From contig CABYSX010000010.1 in NCBI GenBank assembly GCA_902521795.1, positions 1-45,721 of the forward strand: a stretch of 45,721 nt of DNA. Direction: 5' to 3'. The notes beneath the pieces are model-generated. The model saw only the letters and a list, made by a program, of their open reading frames with translations, searched no databases and was not told the DNA's origin. A program made the position numbers and the translations under genes. Of this stretch, positions 17,765 through 26,975 are shown one piece after another (positions within the stretch are counted from its first letter, which is position 1; each line of letters starts with the position of its first letter). This DNA comes from an uncultured Alphaproteobacteria bacterium. GTDB lineage: Bacteria; Pseudomonadota; Alphaproteobacteria; HIMB59.

Positions 17765-18710
17765 AAATCTTGCTATTGAGTTGGTCAGGGTTTCCGAATT
17801 TGCAGCATTAGCTGCATCCAAACATATAGGAAGAGGAAATGAAAAAGCAGCTGATCAAGCCGCTGTTGATGCAATGCGAAAATGCCTAAACTCTCTTACA
17901 ATATCAGGTACAGTTGTAATAGGTGAAGGTGAAAGAGATGAAGCTCCTATGCTGTATATTGGTGAAAAAGTTGGTCAAGGTGGACCAAATGTTGATATTG
18001 CACTTGATCCTTTAGAGGGAACGACAATAACAGCAAAAGGTGGTGAAAATGCTATGGCAGTTATTGCGCTGGCACAAGAGGGGGGCTTTTTAAATGCTCC
18101 TGATGTATATATGAGAAAAATTTCAGCCAAAGTTGACAATGATTGCATTATATCTTTAAGCCAAGATCTAAAATCAAATATTAAAGAGCTAGCAAAATAT
18201 AAAAAAATTAATACTGAAGATCTAGTAATATGTATTCTCGACCGTGAAAGACATCAAGAGGATATTGAAACAATAAGATCTGCAGGTGCGAGAATTAAAA
18301 TAATTGGTGACGGAGATGTTAGTGCAGTAATTTCCTCAGCTATAGATAATAGTAATATTGATATGTATTATGGTATAGGTGGTGCACCAGAGGGAGTACT
18401 AGCTGCTGCTGCTTTGCAATGTGTAGGTGGTTATTTAGAGGGCCAGCTAATATTTTACAATGATCAAGAAATAGAGAGAGCAAGAAAAACAGGCATAGAA
18501 AATTTAGATAAGATTTATAAGCTTAATGATCTAGCTACTGGAGATGTAATGTTTTCAGCAACAGGCGTAACTGATGGAACCATGCTTCGAGGTATTAACA
18601 TCAATAAAAAGTTTGCAGAAACACACTCTATTGTGATGCGTTCTAAAACAGGAACTATCAGACAAATTGATGGAAAACATAATTTCGACATCAAGCAACT
18701 TGACTACTGA
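17757..18710 (+). CDS. glpX: Class II fructose-1,6-bisphosphatase
   Basis: GlpX removes the 1-phosphate from fructose 1,6-bisphosphate in gluconeogenesis. The 317-residue product has HIGRGNEKAADQAAVDAMR, the metal-binding stretch IGEGERDEAPMLYIGEKVG, DIALDPLEGTTITAKG, and GIGGAPEGVLAAAALQCVGG. It starts at TTG 17757, eight bases after an AGAGG ribosome-binding sequence and overlapping the hom stop; no ATG is available until about residue 36. It overlaps recJ by about 40 bases. Confidence 0.94.
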   Translation: MDRNLAIELVRVSEFAALAASKHIGRGNEKAADQAAVDAMRKCLNSLTISGTVVIGEGERDEAPMLYIGEKVGQGGPNVDIALDPLEGTTITAKGGENAMAVIALAQEGGFLNAPDVYMRKISAKVDNDCIISLSQDLKSNIKELAKYKKINTEDLVICILDRERHQEDIETIRSAGARIKIIGDGDVSAVISSAIDNSNIDMYYGIGGAPEGVLAAAALQCVGGYLEGQLIFYNDQEIERARKTGIENLDKIYKLNDLATGDVMFSATGVTDGTMLRGININKKFAETHSIVMRSKTGTIRQIDGKHNFDIKQLDY

Positions 18711-20388
18711 AAAGACCTTTAACGGTACGGTTTGGAGACCATCAAATTTAGATTTAAATGAAGATGCAGCTTTTGAAGTTGCTCAAAAAAATAATATATC
18801 TATAAATTTATCAAAATTATTAATTAACCGTAATATAAAAAAAATATCTCATTTTTTAAATTCAAAGTTAAAAGAGAATATTTCAGTAAATGAAATCTTA
18901 AAACTATCTAATTTAAAAAAGACAATTCCTTTTTTTGAAAATATTAATAATGATAAGAAAATTTCTATTTTTTCAGATTATGATGTAGATGGAGCTTGTG
19001 CTGCTGCTATTTTTAAAAAATATCTTACTCAATTTGGCATTGAGGTGTTTGTTTATATTCCGAATAGATTGAATGAGGGATATGGATTAAGCACCCCAGC
19101 CTGCGATAAATTACTAGAATTCAGTTCTAATATTTTAGTTTTAGATTGTGGGAGTAACAATATTGATGAACAAAAATATATTCATAAACAAGGTGCAAAT
19201 CTTCTTGTAATAGACCACCACGAATGTGAAAGTTACTTTAATGAAACTGTTGTTATAAATCCTAAAACTCCAGATGATAAGTCTAATCTTGATGATTTAT
19301 GTGCCACAGCATTATCATTCCTAGTTCTGGTTTTTCTAAATCATGAAGATATTTTTCAAAAAAAAGATATATTGCAGTACCTTGATCTTGTTTCACTAGC
19401 TACAATTTGTGATTTAGTTCCTTTAAATAATATAAATCGATCATTTGTTAAGCAAGGATTGAGGATAATTAATTCAGAAAATAAAAATAAAGGTATTCAA
19501 ACTCTAATAAATCTAACAAAGATTAAACAGAAAATATCTGAGTATCACCTTGGATATATTATTGGGCCTAGGATTAACGCAGGGGGAAGAATGGGGGAGT
19601 CTTTACTGGCCTATAACCTCTTAGCATCTGAAAACATACACCAAGCTATTCAAGTTGCACAAATTATTGAGTCTCATAATCAAAATAGACAAAAAATCCA
19701 GACTAAAATCGTAAAAGAGATAGATTTAGATCATAACAATAATGTTAATATAAATTTTTTTTATGATGAAAAATGGCATATTGGGGTAGTAGGGATTATA
19801 GCTGGAAGGCTTATGCGTATAAATAATCGACCGTCATTTGTAATGACGCAATCTAATGATTTAGTAGTTGGTTCTGGTAGATCTCAGGGTGAAAAAAATA
19901 TTGGACTATTAATGATGCAAGCAACACAACAAGGTATTCTAATAAAAGGAGGCGGTCATCACAAAGCTTGTGGATTTACATTAAAAAAAGAAAATGTTGA
20001 TACTTTTAAAAGTTTTTTAATTGATCAGACAAAGGATATAGAAATTTTAAACGAAAAGTCTTATGACTCTCTAATTGATGTGAATGTGATCAATGACAAT
20101 CTTTTAAAAGACCTAGAATATTTAAGCCCTTTTGGTCAACAAAATGCGGAACCAATTTTCAAAATTGAAAAAGCTAAAATTGATATTTTAAAAATCTTTA
20201 AAGATAAGCATGCAAAATTAAAGGTATCTGATAACCTTGGCTTTTCATGTGAAGGAATGTTTTTTGATGTTTCATCAACAGATCTTAAAAATTATTTAGC
20301 AAATCGATCTGAGTTTAATTGTTATTTTAAGGTTAAAAAAGATCCGTATAGCGATAAAACTATAATACACCTTGAAGATATTCATTGA
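18670..20388 (+). CDS. recJ: Single-stranded-DNA-specific exonuclease RecJ
   Basis: RecJ is a 5'-3' single-strand exonuclease used in recombination and mismatch repair. The 572-residue protein carries the DHH-family motifs: FSDYDVDGACAAAIFKKYL, LVLDCGSNN, VIDHHECES, and the DHHA1 region with GVVGIIAGRLM and IKGGGHHKACGFTL. A C-terminal OB-like domain follows (LEYLSPFGQQNAEPIF onward). I choose the ATG at 18670; a TTG one codon upstream is the alternative. The start lies within the end of glpX. No convincing hairpin terminator follows before tRNA-Glu. Confidence 0.93.
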   Translation: MENIISTSSNLTTEKTFNGTVWRPSNLDLNEDAAFEVAQKNNISINLSKLLINRNIKKISHFLNSKLKENISVNEILKLSNLKKTIPFFENINNDKKISIFSDYDVDGACAAAIFKKYLTQFGIEVFVYIPNRLNEGYGLSTPACDKLLEFSSNILVLDCGSNNIDEQKYIHKQGANLLVIDHHECESYFNETVVINPKTPDDKSNLDDLCATALSFLVLVFLNHEDIFQKKDILQYLDLVSLATICDLVPLNNINRSFVKQGLRIINSENKNKGIQTLINLTKIKQKISEYHLGYIIGPRINAGGRMGESLLAYNLLASENIHQAIQVAQIIESHNQNRQKIQTKIVKEIDLDHNNNVNINFFYDEKWHIGVVGIIAGRLMRINNRPSFVMTQSNDLVVGSGRSQGEKNIGLLMMQATQQGILIKGGGHHKACGFTLKKENVDTFKSFLIDQTKDIEILNEKSYDSLIDVNVINDNLLKDLEYLSPFGQQNAEPIFKIEKAKIDILKIFKDKHAKLKVSDNLGFSCEGMFFDVSSTDLKNYLANRSEFNCYFKVKKDPYSDKTIIHLEDIH

Positions 20389-20435
20389 TTGATTTTTTAT
20401 TAAATCTAGCTATTTTGTTTGTTTTAAAGATCGAT

Positions 20436-20510
20436 GTCTCCTTCGTCTAGCGGTTAGGACATCACCCTTTCACGGTGAAGACACGGGTTCGATTCCCGTA
20501 GGAGATGCCA
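20436..20510 (+). tRNA. tRNA-Glu (anticodon TTC)
   Basis: The 75-base segment folds as a standard tRNA. The acceptor stem pairs GTCTCCT with AGGAGAT (first pair G-U), the anticodon stem is TCACC/GGTGA around the loop CTTTCAC, giving anticodon TTC, and the T-arm is ACGGG-TTCGATT-CCCGT. The discriminator G is followed by an encoded CCA. It reads GAA/GAG codons. It sits alone between recJ and the aminotransferase gene. Confidence 0.96.
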
Positions 20511-20524
20511 AAATATTGACTTTT

Positions 20525-20541
20525 ATTTCACTTAGTGAAAT
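20525..20541. repeat. 17-bp perfect palindrome downstream of tRNA-Glu
   Basis: ATTTCACT-T-AGTGAAAT is a perfect inverted repeat with a one-base centre, 14 bases after the tRNA-Glu CCA end and about 70 bases before the aminotransferase start. No T-run follows directly, so it is not a typical intrinsic terminator. It could be an operator for the downstream gene or a processing hairpin; nothing in the sequence decides. Confidence 0.4.
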
Positions 20542-20609
20542 TGCTAAATAAATATTTGAAAAGCAATCCATAAAGTCATTATTTGAATAGAAAGGATATA
20601 GACTAAATT

Positions 20610-21770
20610 ATGCCAGGTAAAATTTCACTTTTCGTCCCAGGGCCAACCAATATGCCTGATAGAGTAAGACAGGCAATGGATATTTCAAATGAGGACCACC
20701 GTGCACCAGGAATGGATAAATTTTGGCATCCACTAATAAACGATTTAAAAAAAGTTTTTGAAACAACCTCAGGTCAACCAATTATATTTCCAGGTACAGG
20801 CTCTAGTGGATGGGAAGCAGCACTTACTAATTTATTAAGCAAAGGAGATAAAGTTTTATCTGGAAGATTTGGACATTTTTCTCACCTTTGGATTGAAATG
20901 TGTAAAAAACTTCACATTGATGTTGAAGAAGTAGATTGTGAATGGGGTTCAGGAACACCTCATGAAGAATTTGAAAAGATTTTATCAGCTGATAAAGAAC
21001 ATAAAATAAAAGCTGTACTTGTTACCCAAAACGAAACCTCTACTGGAGTAACGAATGATGTTAAAGCCACTAGAGAACTTTTAAACAATCTTAACCATCC
21101 AGCTTTATTATTTGTTGATGGGGTAAGCTCTATAGGTTCAATAAAATTTGAAATGGATGCATGGGGCGTTGATGTTGCAGTTTCTGGATCTCAAAAAGGT
21201 TTTATGTTACCCGCAGGTCTTGCTATTTCGTGTGTTAGTCAGAAGGCACTTGAAATTGCTAAAACTGCAAATTTACCCAGAGCCTATTACGATTATCAAG
21301 ATATGTTAAAAATTAATCAAACAGGTTACTGGCCTTATACTAACCCAATGCCATTATTAAGAGGTCTACGTGAGGCTCTTGATATGATGTTGGAAGAGGG
21401 ACTTGATAACATATATTCACGTCATAAGTTTTTAGCTGAAGCAGTTCAAAAAGCCTCTAATGCTTGGGGACTTAAACTTTGTGCAAAAGATCCATCTTTA
21501 TACTCCAATACTGTTACAGCTATCATGGTTCCAGAGGGTATTGACTCCACAGACGTTGTTAAAACAGCTTACAATAAATATAACACTTCCTTTGGCGGTG
21601 GATTGAATAAAGTTGCTGGAAAGTTATTTAGAATAGGTCATCTTGGTGATTTAAATAGCACTATGATACTTGGAGCAATTTCAACAGCCGAATTAGCAAT
21701 GTATGATGTAGGAATAAAGTTTGAACTTGGAAGTGGCGTTGCCGCAGCAATCAAACATTTAAAAGTCTAA
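20610..21770 (+). CDS. Serine/aspartate-glyoxylate aminotransferase family protein
   Basis: This PLP-dependent class V aminotransferase probably aminates glyoxylate to glycine with serine (or another amino acid) as donor. The 386-residue protein has SLFVPGPTNMPDRVRQAM at the N-terminus, FPGTGSSGWEAALTNLLS, QNETSTGVTND, LLFVDGVSSIGSI and the PLP-binding Lys196 in SGSQKGFMLPAG. These fit serine-glyoxylate aminotransferase and the related aspartate-glyoxylate enzyme BhcA; I cannot separate the two by eye. A GAAAGGATA ribosome-binding sequence precedes the ATG. The PanE-like gene follows with no gap, suggesting a shared role in glyoxylate metabolism. Confidence 0.85.
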   Translation: MPGKISLFVPGPTNMPDRVRQAMDISNEDHRAPGMDKFWHPLINDLKKVFETTSGQPIIFPGTGSSGWEAALTNLLSKGDKVLSGRFGHFSHLWIEMCKKLHIDVEEVDCEWGSGTPHEEFEKILSADKEHKIKAVLVTQNETSTGVTNDVKATRELLNNLNHPALLFVDGVSSIGSIKFEMDAWGVDVAVSGSQKGFMLPAGLAISCVSQKALEIAKTANLPRAYYDYQDMLKINQTGYWPYTNPMPLLRGLREALDMMLEEGLDNIYSRHKFLAEAVQKASNAWGLKLCAKDPSLYSNTVTAIMVPEGIDSTDVVKTAYNKYNTSFGGGLNKVAGKLFRIGHLGDLNSTMILGAISTAELAMYDVGIKFELGSGVAAAIKHLKV

Positions 21771-22748
21771 ATGAAAATTTGTATTTACGGTGCTGGTGCA
21801 ATAGGTGGTTACCTTGGAGCAAAATTAACTGAGATTGGCGCTGATGTAACTTTGATCGCAAGGGGCCCTCACTATGAAGCTATTAGACAAGATGGATTAA
21901 GATTAAGAAAAGATGGTAAAGAACTTGTGGTTTATCCTAAATGCGTTGACACAGCAGAGAAAGCAGGAAAGCAAGATTATATTTTTGTCACTCTAAAAGC
22001 ACACTCTGTGCCAGGTTGTCTTGATGCTTTTGAAGTACTTATGAAAGAAGATACGTCATTTGTCTGGGGAGTAAATGGTATTCCGTGGTGGTACTTTTAT
22101 AATCATAGTAATCCTGACTTCAAAGATAAAAAAGTTACCTCAGTTGATCCAGATGGAAGTCAATGGTCCCGAATAGGTCCTGAAAAAATTATTGGTTGTA
22201 TTGTCAATCCAGCCTCAGAGGTTATTAAACCAGGTGTAATTCAACACCTAGAGGGTGACAAGTTTCAATTAGGAGAAATTAACGGCGAGGAAACAGATAG
22301 AATTAAAAAACTTTCTGAGACATTAGAAAAAGCAGGCTTTCAAGCACCAGTTAGACCAAATATTAAGGGAGATATATGGCTAAAACTTTTTGGTAACTTG
22401 TCTCTTAACCCTATCAGTGCACTTACTACATCTACTCTTGTAAAAATTTGTAGCAACCATGAAGTTAGAGATGTTGTCAAAAATATGATGAATGAAGCAC
22501 ATGCCATTTCTCAAAGCTTAGGAATTGACAAACCTTTTGATGTAGAAAGAAGAATTGATGCTGCTAAAGCAGTGGGTGAACATAAAACATCAATGCTTCA
22601 AGATTTAGAACGTGATAGGCCAATGGAAATTGATGCTTTAATTTCCTCAGTTCAAGAGCTTGGTATAATTACAAATATTCCAACACCAACAATTGATACA
22701 GTGCTTGCTTTAACAAAGCTTAGAGCAAAAGAAGCTAAATTATATTAA
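21771..22748 (+). CDS. PanE-like 2-ketoacid/oxalyl-CoA reductase candidate
   Basis: This NAD(P)H-dependent reductase belongs to the ketopantoate reductase (ApbA/PanE) family. It has the N-terminal [13 protein letters not shown] Rossmann motif, a [12 protein letters not shown] segment (about residues 99-110), the catalytic Lys205 in [18 protein letters not shown] and the C-terminal [18 protein letters not shown]. Plain PanE makes pantoate, but the gene directly follows the glyoxylate aminotransferase. Methylobacterium extorquens uses a PanE homologue (PanE2) to reduce oxalyl-CoA to glyoxylate. By context I favour a role in C2 metabolism; this is inference. Its stop overlaps that of the convergent sucD at TTAA. 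Confidence 0.8.
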   Translation: MKICIYGAGAIGGYLGAKLTEIGADVTLIARGPHYEAIRQDGLRLRKDGKELVVYPKCVDTAEKAGKQDYIFVTLKAHSVPGCLDAFEVLMKEDTSFVWGVNGIPWWYFYNHSNPDFKDKKVTSVDPDGSQWSRIGPEKIIGCIVNPASEVIKPGVIQHLEGDKFQLGEINGEETDRIKKLSETLEKAGFQAPVRPNIKGDIWLKLFGNLSLNPISALTTSTLVKICSNHEVRDVVKNMMNEAHAISQSLGIDKPFDVERRIDAAKAVGEHKTSMLQDLERDRPMEIDALISSVQELGIITNIPTPTIDTVLALTKLRAKEAKLY

Positions 22749-23617
22749 CTCAGTGCCTCTTTAATTGTTTCACCTAATTTTGCTGGTGACTTGGAGATAT
22801 GAACTCCTGCCTCTTCTAAAGCACTAAACTTTGACTCAGCAGTACCTTTTCCCCCTGATATAATGGCGCCGGCATGACCCATTCTTTTTCCAGCAGGAGC
22901 GCTTGCACCAGCTATAAAAGATGCAACTGGTTTTTTAATTTCAGATTTTTTTATAAACTCTGCGGCCTCTTCTTCAGCAGTACCACCAATTTCTCCTATC
23001 ATAATAATACCCTCAGTTTCAGGGTCTTTTAAAAATAGATCAAGACAGTCTATAAAGTTTGTACCGTTAATTGGATCTCCACCAATACCAATACAAGTTG
23101 ATTGTCCTAGACCTACTGCAGATGTTTGAGCGACTGCTTCATAAGTAAGAGTCCCAGATCTACTAACAATGCCTATTTTTCCTTTTTGATGAATATGGCC
23201 AGGCATGATACCTATTTTACATTCATCTGGTGTAATTATTCCTGGACAGTTTGGACCAATTAAACGCGATTTCGATTTTTCTAATTTTCTTTTTACCTGC
23301 ATCATATCGAGTACTGGGACACCCTCAGTTATACAAACAATTAACTCCATATCAGCATCAATAGCTTCAATAATAGCACCTGCGGCAAAGGGAGGTGGAA
23401 CATATATTACAGTTGCATTTGCTTCAGAACTGTCTTTAGCCTCCATGACACTGTTGAATACTGGAAGACCTAAGTGTTCTTGACCGCCTTTCTTTGGAGT
23501 CACTCCACCGACCATCAGGGTTCCGTATTTAATTGCTTGTTCTGAGTGGAAAGTTCCTTGCGAGCCTGTAAATCCTTGGCAAATAACTTTGGTATTTTTA
23601 TCTATTAATACTGACAT
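22745..23617 (-). CDS. sucD: Succinyl-CoA synthetase, alpha subunit
   Basis: The alpha subunit binds CoA and carries the phosphohistidine in the TCA-cycle reaction that makes ATP/GTP from succinyl-CoA. The 290-residue protein has [17 protein letters not shown], a GGVTPKKGG loop, [10 protein letters not shown] and the phosphorylated His248 in [15 protein letters not shown] strong AGGAG ribosome-binding sequence precedes the ATG. It lies ten bases after sucC on the same strand. It could supply or use succinyl-CoA in exchange with the CoA-transferase encoded nearby. Confidence 0.95.
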   Translation of the reverse strand: MSVLIDKNTKVICQGFTGSQGTFHSEQAIKYGTLMVGGVTPKKGGQEHLGLPVFNSVMEAKDSSEANATVIYVPPPFAAGAIIEAIDADMELIVCITEGVPVLDMMQVKRKLEKSKSRLIGPNCPGIITPDECKIGIMPGHIHQKGKIGIVSRSGTLTYEAVAQTSAVGLGQSTCIGIGGDPINGTNFIDCLDLFLKDPETEGIIMIGEIGGTAEEEAAEFIKKSEIKKPVASFIAGASAPAGKRMGHAGAIISGGKGTAESKFSALEEAGVHISKSPAKLGETIKEALS

Positions 23618-23627
23618 GATCTCTCCT

Positions 23628-24815
23628 TTAATTCAAAGCCTTAACTGCTTTTTGAGCTGCATCATCTAAATTATCAGCAGATATGATTGAGAGCCCAGAT
23701 TTATTTAAAATTTCTTTTCCTAGGTCAACATTGGTTCCTTCTAATCTTACTACCAATGGAACCTCTATAGACAGCTCTTTAGCTGCAGCTACAACACCTT
23801 CAGCAATGATGTCACATTTCATGATACCACCAAAAATATTTACTAAAATTGCTTTCACATTTGGATCCTGCAGAATAATAGAGAATGCTTTTGCTACTCT
23901 TTCTTTTGTAGCTCCACCTCCAACATCTAAGAAATTTGCAGGACTACCACCATGTAATTTAATAATGTCCATTGTGCCCATTGCTAATCCTGCTCCATTA
24001 ACCATGCAACCAATTTGACCATCTAATTTTACATAGTTAAGTTCGTGTTTTGATGCTTCGATTTCAGCTGGATCTTCTTCAGTTTCATCTCTCATAGACG
24101 CAACATCTTTGTGTTTATAAAGTGCATTATCGTCTATGGATACTTTTGCATCTAAAGCTAAAAAATTACCTTCGCCAGTTAAAACAAATGGATTAACCTC
24201 GACTAGAGAAGCATCTGTTGATAAAAAGCTATTATATATTTTTTGAATTTGATCACAAAAGTCTGTTGAAAGATTTTGATCTATTTTTAAGCCCTTAATT
24301 AATTTATCTAAACTATTTTGATCAATCACACTATCTCCGGGTATATTAACTGTAATGATTTTTTCAGGCTCCTTCTCAGCTACCTCTTCAATTTCCATAC
24401 CACCTTCGGTAGAAGCTATTATTGAAATTGAGGATGTAGCTCGATCTACAAGCATACTTAAGTAATACTCTTTTTTAATATCACAACCCTCTTCAATATA
24501 AAGACGATTTACCTGCTTTCCGTTTGGACCGGTCTGTTTTGTTACGAGAGTTTTGCCAAACATTTTTTTAGCATTATCTTTAGCCTCATCCTTAGAAAAA
24601 CAAACTCTAACTCCACCTTTTTCATCACCACTATCTTTAAACTTACCCGCACCTCTTCCTCCGGCATGAATTTGAGATTTCACCACCATTACCGGTGTTT
24701 GGATAGAGTCTACTGCAGTATCTATATCACTATCATCCAATACTGGATATCCATTTAAAACTCTTACATTATTATTTTTCAATAAAATTTTCGCTTGGTA
24801 TTCGTGCAGATTCAT
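23628..24815 (-). CDS. sucC: Succinyl-CoA synthetase, beta subunit
   Basis: The beta subunit holds the ATP-grasp nucleotide-binding fold and the succinate site. The 395-residue protein begins [12 protein letters not shown] and contains [75 protein letters not shown] and [17 protein letters not shown]. The intact [12 protein letters not shown] segment argues for a true SucC rather than malate-CoA ligase (MtkA), in which that loop is shortened. An AAGGAG ribosome-binding sequence precedes the start, which overlaps the upstream quinone oxidoreductase stop (ATGA). Confidence 0.94.
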   Translation of the reverse strand: MNLHEYQAKILLKNNNVRVLNGYPVLDDSDIDTAVDSIQTPVMVVKSQIHAGGRGAGKFKDSGDEKGGVRVCFSKDEAKDNAKKMFGKTLVTKQTGPNGKQVNRLYIEEGCDIKKEYYLSMLVDRATSSISIIASTEGGMEIEEVAEKEPEKIITVNIPGDSVIDQNSLDKLIKGLKIDQNLSTDFCDQIQKIYNSFLSTDASLVEVNPFVLTGEGNFLALDAKVSIDDNALYKHKDVASMRDETEEDPAEIEASKHELNYVKLDGQIGCMVNGAGLAMGTMDIIKLHGGSPANFLDVGGGATKERVAKAFSIILQDPNVKAILVNIFGGIMKCDIIAEGVVAAAKELSIEVPLVVRLEGTNVDLGKEILNKSGLSIISADNLDDAAQKAVKALN

Positions 24816-25816
24816 GCCTGTTCTCCTTTTATATCTAATACTATTTTTCCGATGTGATCGGACTTTTCCATAACTTCATGTGCTTTATTTACTTCATGCA
24901 TTTTAAAAGTTTCAAAAATTGTAGGCTTATATTTGCCATCCTCTATCAAGGGCCATATTTCTTTTTGCACTTGATCGACAATAATTCCTTTTTCTAAAGG
25001 AGTTCTAGATCTCAATGTTGAACCAGAAATTTTTAGTTGTTTGTTCATTATATGCAGGAGATTAGCTTCACCTTTAATTCCACCTAAGGCAGCTATGTAT
25101 GTGAGTCTTCCTTTAAAGTTTAAAATTTTTAAATTTTTTTTTAGATACTCTCCTCCAACCATGTCTAATATAACATCAACTTTTAATTTTTTCTCATTAA
25201 AATATTTCTCAAAATCTAAATCTTTATAATTAATAGCTTCTGTTGCCCCTAATTCTATACAACTCTTACACTTTTGATTTGTCCCTGCAGTAACGTAAAG
25301 ATTTTTTGTATAGTTTTTAAGAATAGAAATAGCTGTAGTGCCTATGCCACTACTTCCCCCATGTATTAGAATACTTTCATCTTTTTGGAAGTTCGATACA
25401 TTAAAAATATTTTCATAAACTGTGAGTGTCGTTTCAGGCAAACCTCCCGCCTCAAGGGAATTTAAATTGCTTGGTAAGGGCATAACTTGTTTTTCATCAA
25501 CATTCACAAATTCTGCATAACCACCACCTGCTAGAATTGCACATACGTGGTCTCCTAAGCTAAATTTTTTTACTAACTTACCTAATTTTGAAACTTTACC
25601 AGAGCACTCGAGACCGATTATTTCACTTTCACCTTTTGGTGGAGGGTAGTGACCTTTTCTTTGAAGAATATCGGCTCTGTTGATACCAGCGTAATCAATT
25701 TCAATTTGTATTTGGCTATCAAGAGGATCATTCAATACTTTTTCATCTATAAAGAGATTACCCTCATTATTATTGATAAATTTCAAAATTATTTTCCTCT
25801 GGCATTTTGTATACAT
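24812..25816 (-). CDS. NAD(P)H:quinone oxidoreductase (zinc-free MDR family, PIG3/Qor type)
   Basis: This medium-chain reductase probably reduces quinones or enones with NADPH. It has the zinc-free signatures [59 protein letters not shown] and [13 protein letters not shown], and ends with HIGKIVLDI. The reading frame is open up to 25909, but homology begins near RKIILKF. I therefore start it at the ATG at 25816 (334 residues), which lies exactly in the centre of a 17-bp palindromic operator. It overlaps sucC by ATGA, so qor-sucC-sucD form one operon divergent from tctCBA. Confidence 0.85.
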   Translation of the reverse strand: MYTKCQRKIILKFINNNEGNLFIDEKVLNDPLDSQIQIEIDYAGINRADILQRKGHYPPPKGESEIIGLECSGKVSKLGKLVKKFSLGDHVCAILAGGGYAEFVNVDEKQVMPLPSNLNSLEAGGLPETTLTVYENIFNVSNFQKDESILIHGGSSGIGTTAISILKNYTKNLYVTAGTNQKCKSCIELGATEAINYKDLDFEKYFNEKKLKVDVILDMVGGEYLKKNLKILNFKGRLTYIAALGGIKGEANLLHIMNKQLKISGSTLRSRTPLEKGIIVDQVQKEIWPLIEDGKYKPTIFETFKMHEVNKAHEVMEKSDHIGKIVLDIKGEQA

Positions 25817-25823
25817 TATACAA
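25807..25823. promoter_or_regulatory. Palindromic GntR-type operator between qor and tctC
   Basis: TTGTATA-CAT-TATACAA is a perfect 17-bp palindrome with a three-base centre. The same 13-base core, GTATACATTATAC, occurs in front of the ThDP-enzyme gene at 29831-29847. The pattern fits the TnGTATAC-type sites bound by FadR/FCD-class GntR regulators, and such a regulator is encoded at 29142-29801. The centre CAT is the complement of the qor start codon, so bound protein would cover that start. The tctC ATG lies 155 bases away on the other side. Confidence 0.75.
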
Positions 25824-25857
25824 TTCTTAAAAACAATCTCTGTTATAAGGGTTAATA

Positions 25858-25874
25858 AAAGATTATGTATACCA
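25858..25874. promoter_or_regulatory. Second, weaker GntR half-operator upstream of tctC
   Basis: The segment ends with ATGTATACCA, identical to one complete half plus centre of the 29831-29847 operator read on the opposite strand; over 17 bases 12 match. The other half is degenerate. Its centre is 51 bases from the centre of the perfect site at 25807-25823, close to five helical turns, so the two could be occupied cooperatively. Chance occurrence is less likely given this spacing but cannot be excluded. Confidence 0.45.
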
Positions 25875-25978
25875 ACAATATTTGATAAAAATTTCAAATT
25901 ATGAAACAACGAAAATTATTATTTTTCAATCTACTATAAATAGTCTATTCTACGCCCTAACCTATAGGAGGAAACAAT

Positions 25979-26956
25979 ATGTCAATAATTAAGAAATTAG
26001 CATTAGTAGTTGTTTCACTTTCACTTGTCGCTGTTAGCTCAGTGTCTTCTGCGAAGCCTTTTAGTCCGAAGAAGCCTGTTGAGCTTATTATACCAGCTGG
26101 TCAAGGTGGTGGAGCTGACGAAATCGCTAGATTAGTTCAAGGTGTTATCGAGAAGAACGATTACGCATCTAAGCCTGTGATTCCGATTAACAAATCTGGT
26201 GGATCAGGTGGTGAAGCTATGACTTATGTTAAGAAAAAAGCTGGTGATGAGCACACACTTATCATTACTCTTAACAACGTTCTTACTACACCCGTAAACC
26301 AGCCAGAATTAGGCATTGATTTCTTTAATGACTTTACACCTCTAGCAAGACTTATCACTGATACTTTCCTAGTTTGGATTGCAACAGAAGGTAAGAACAC
26401 TGCTGGTGTAGAAACATTTGATGATTTCATTAACCTAGCAAAAGGTAATGGTCTTGTAATGGGCGGTACAGGAAGTATGTCTGAGGACGAATTACTTCTT
26501 GGTATGATGAGAGGTCAATTTGGATTTGACGCTAAGTATGTTCCATACAGCGGCGGTGGTGCTGTTGCTAAGGGACTAGTTGGTGGTGAGTCTGATTTCA
26601 CATTAAACAACCCTTCAGAGCAAATGGGTTTCTATCAGTCAGGTGACTCAAAAGCATTAGTCATGATGACTCCTGAAAGAAATCCTGCATTCCCTGAAGT
26701 ACCATCTTCATATGAATTAGGTTATCCTGATCTTGAATACTACATGATGAGAGCATTTATGGCTCCAGCTGGTATTGATGCAGAAGTAGAGAAGTACTAC
26801 ACAGGTCTTCTTCACACTGTTTATCATGATGACGAGTTCCAAACTTTCAACATTGACGACGGAAAGTTAATGAGTTGGTTAGAAGGTTTTGGTCTTAAAG
26901 ACTTCTTAGCAATTGAATATGAGAAGCACGGCGAGATCATTAAAAACTTTAACTAA
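25979..26956 (+). CDS. tctC: Tripartite tricarboxylate transporter substrate-binding protein (TctC/Bug family)
   Basis: This periplasmic binding protein captures a carboxylate for the TctAB membrane complex. The 325-residue product has a Sec signal peptide (MSIIKKLALVVVSLSLVAV, likely cut after SSA at residue 25), then VELIIPAGQGGGADEIARL, the family's substrate-loop region, and YVPYSGGGAVAKGLVGGESD. The ligand cannot be read from sequence; neighbours suggest oxalate or another small carboxylate. A strong TAGGAGGAAAC ribosome-binding sequence precedes the ATG. Codon use is shifted, with AAG used for about 13 of 21 lysines where neighbouring genes mostly use AAA, pointing to high expression. 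Confidence 0.92.
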   Translation: MSIIKKLALVVVSLSLVAVSSVSSAKPFSPKKPVELIIPAGQGGGADEIARLVQGVIEKNDYASKPVIPINKSGGSGGEAMTYVKKKAGDEHTLIITLNNVLTTPVNQPELGIDFFNDFTPLARLITDTFLVWIATEGKNTAGVETFDDFINLAKGNGLVMGGTGSMSEDELLLGMMRGQFGFDAKYVPYSGGGAVAKGLVGGESDFTLNNPSEQMGFYQSGDSKALVMMTPERNPAFPEVPSSYELGYPDLEYYMMRAFMAPAGIDAEVEKYYTGLLHTVYHDDEFQTFNIDDGKLMSWLEGFGLKDFLAIEYEKHGEIIKNFN

Positions 26957-26975
26957 TATTTAAGTTACGAGCGAT

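Noticed and set aside
20610-21770. BhcA of the beta-hydroxyaspartate cycle
   Set aside because: The family fits, but the bhcB, bhcC and bhcD genes that normally accompany bhcA are absent here, so I kept the broader family call.
22745-24815. Malate-CoA ligase (mtkAB) instead of succinyl-CoA synthetase, which would suggest a serine cycle with the aminotransferase
   Set aside because: The beta subunit keeps the full [12 protein letters not shown] loop of SucC, which is shortened in MtkA, and no malyl-CoA lyase, hydroxypyruvate reductase or glycerate kinase gene is in the window.
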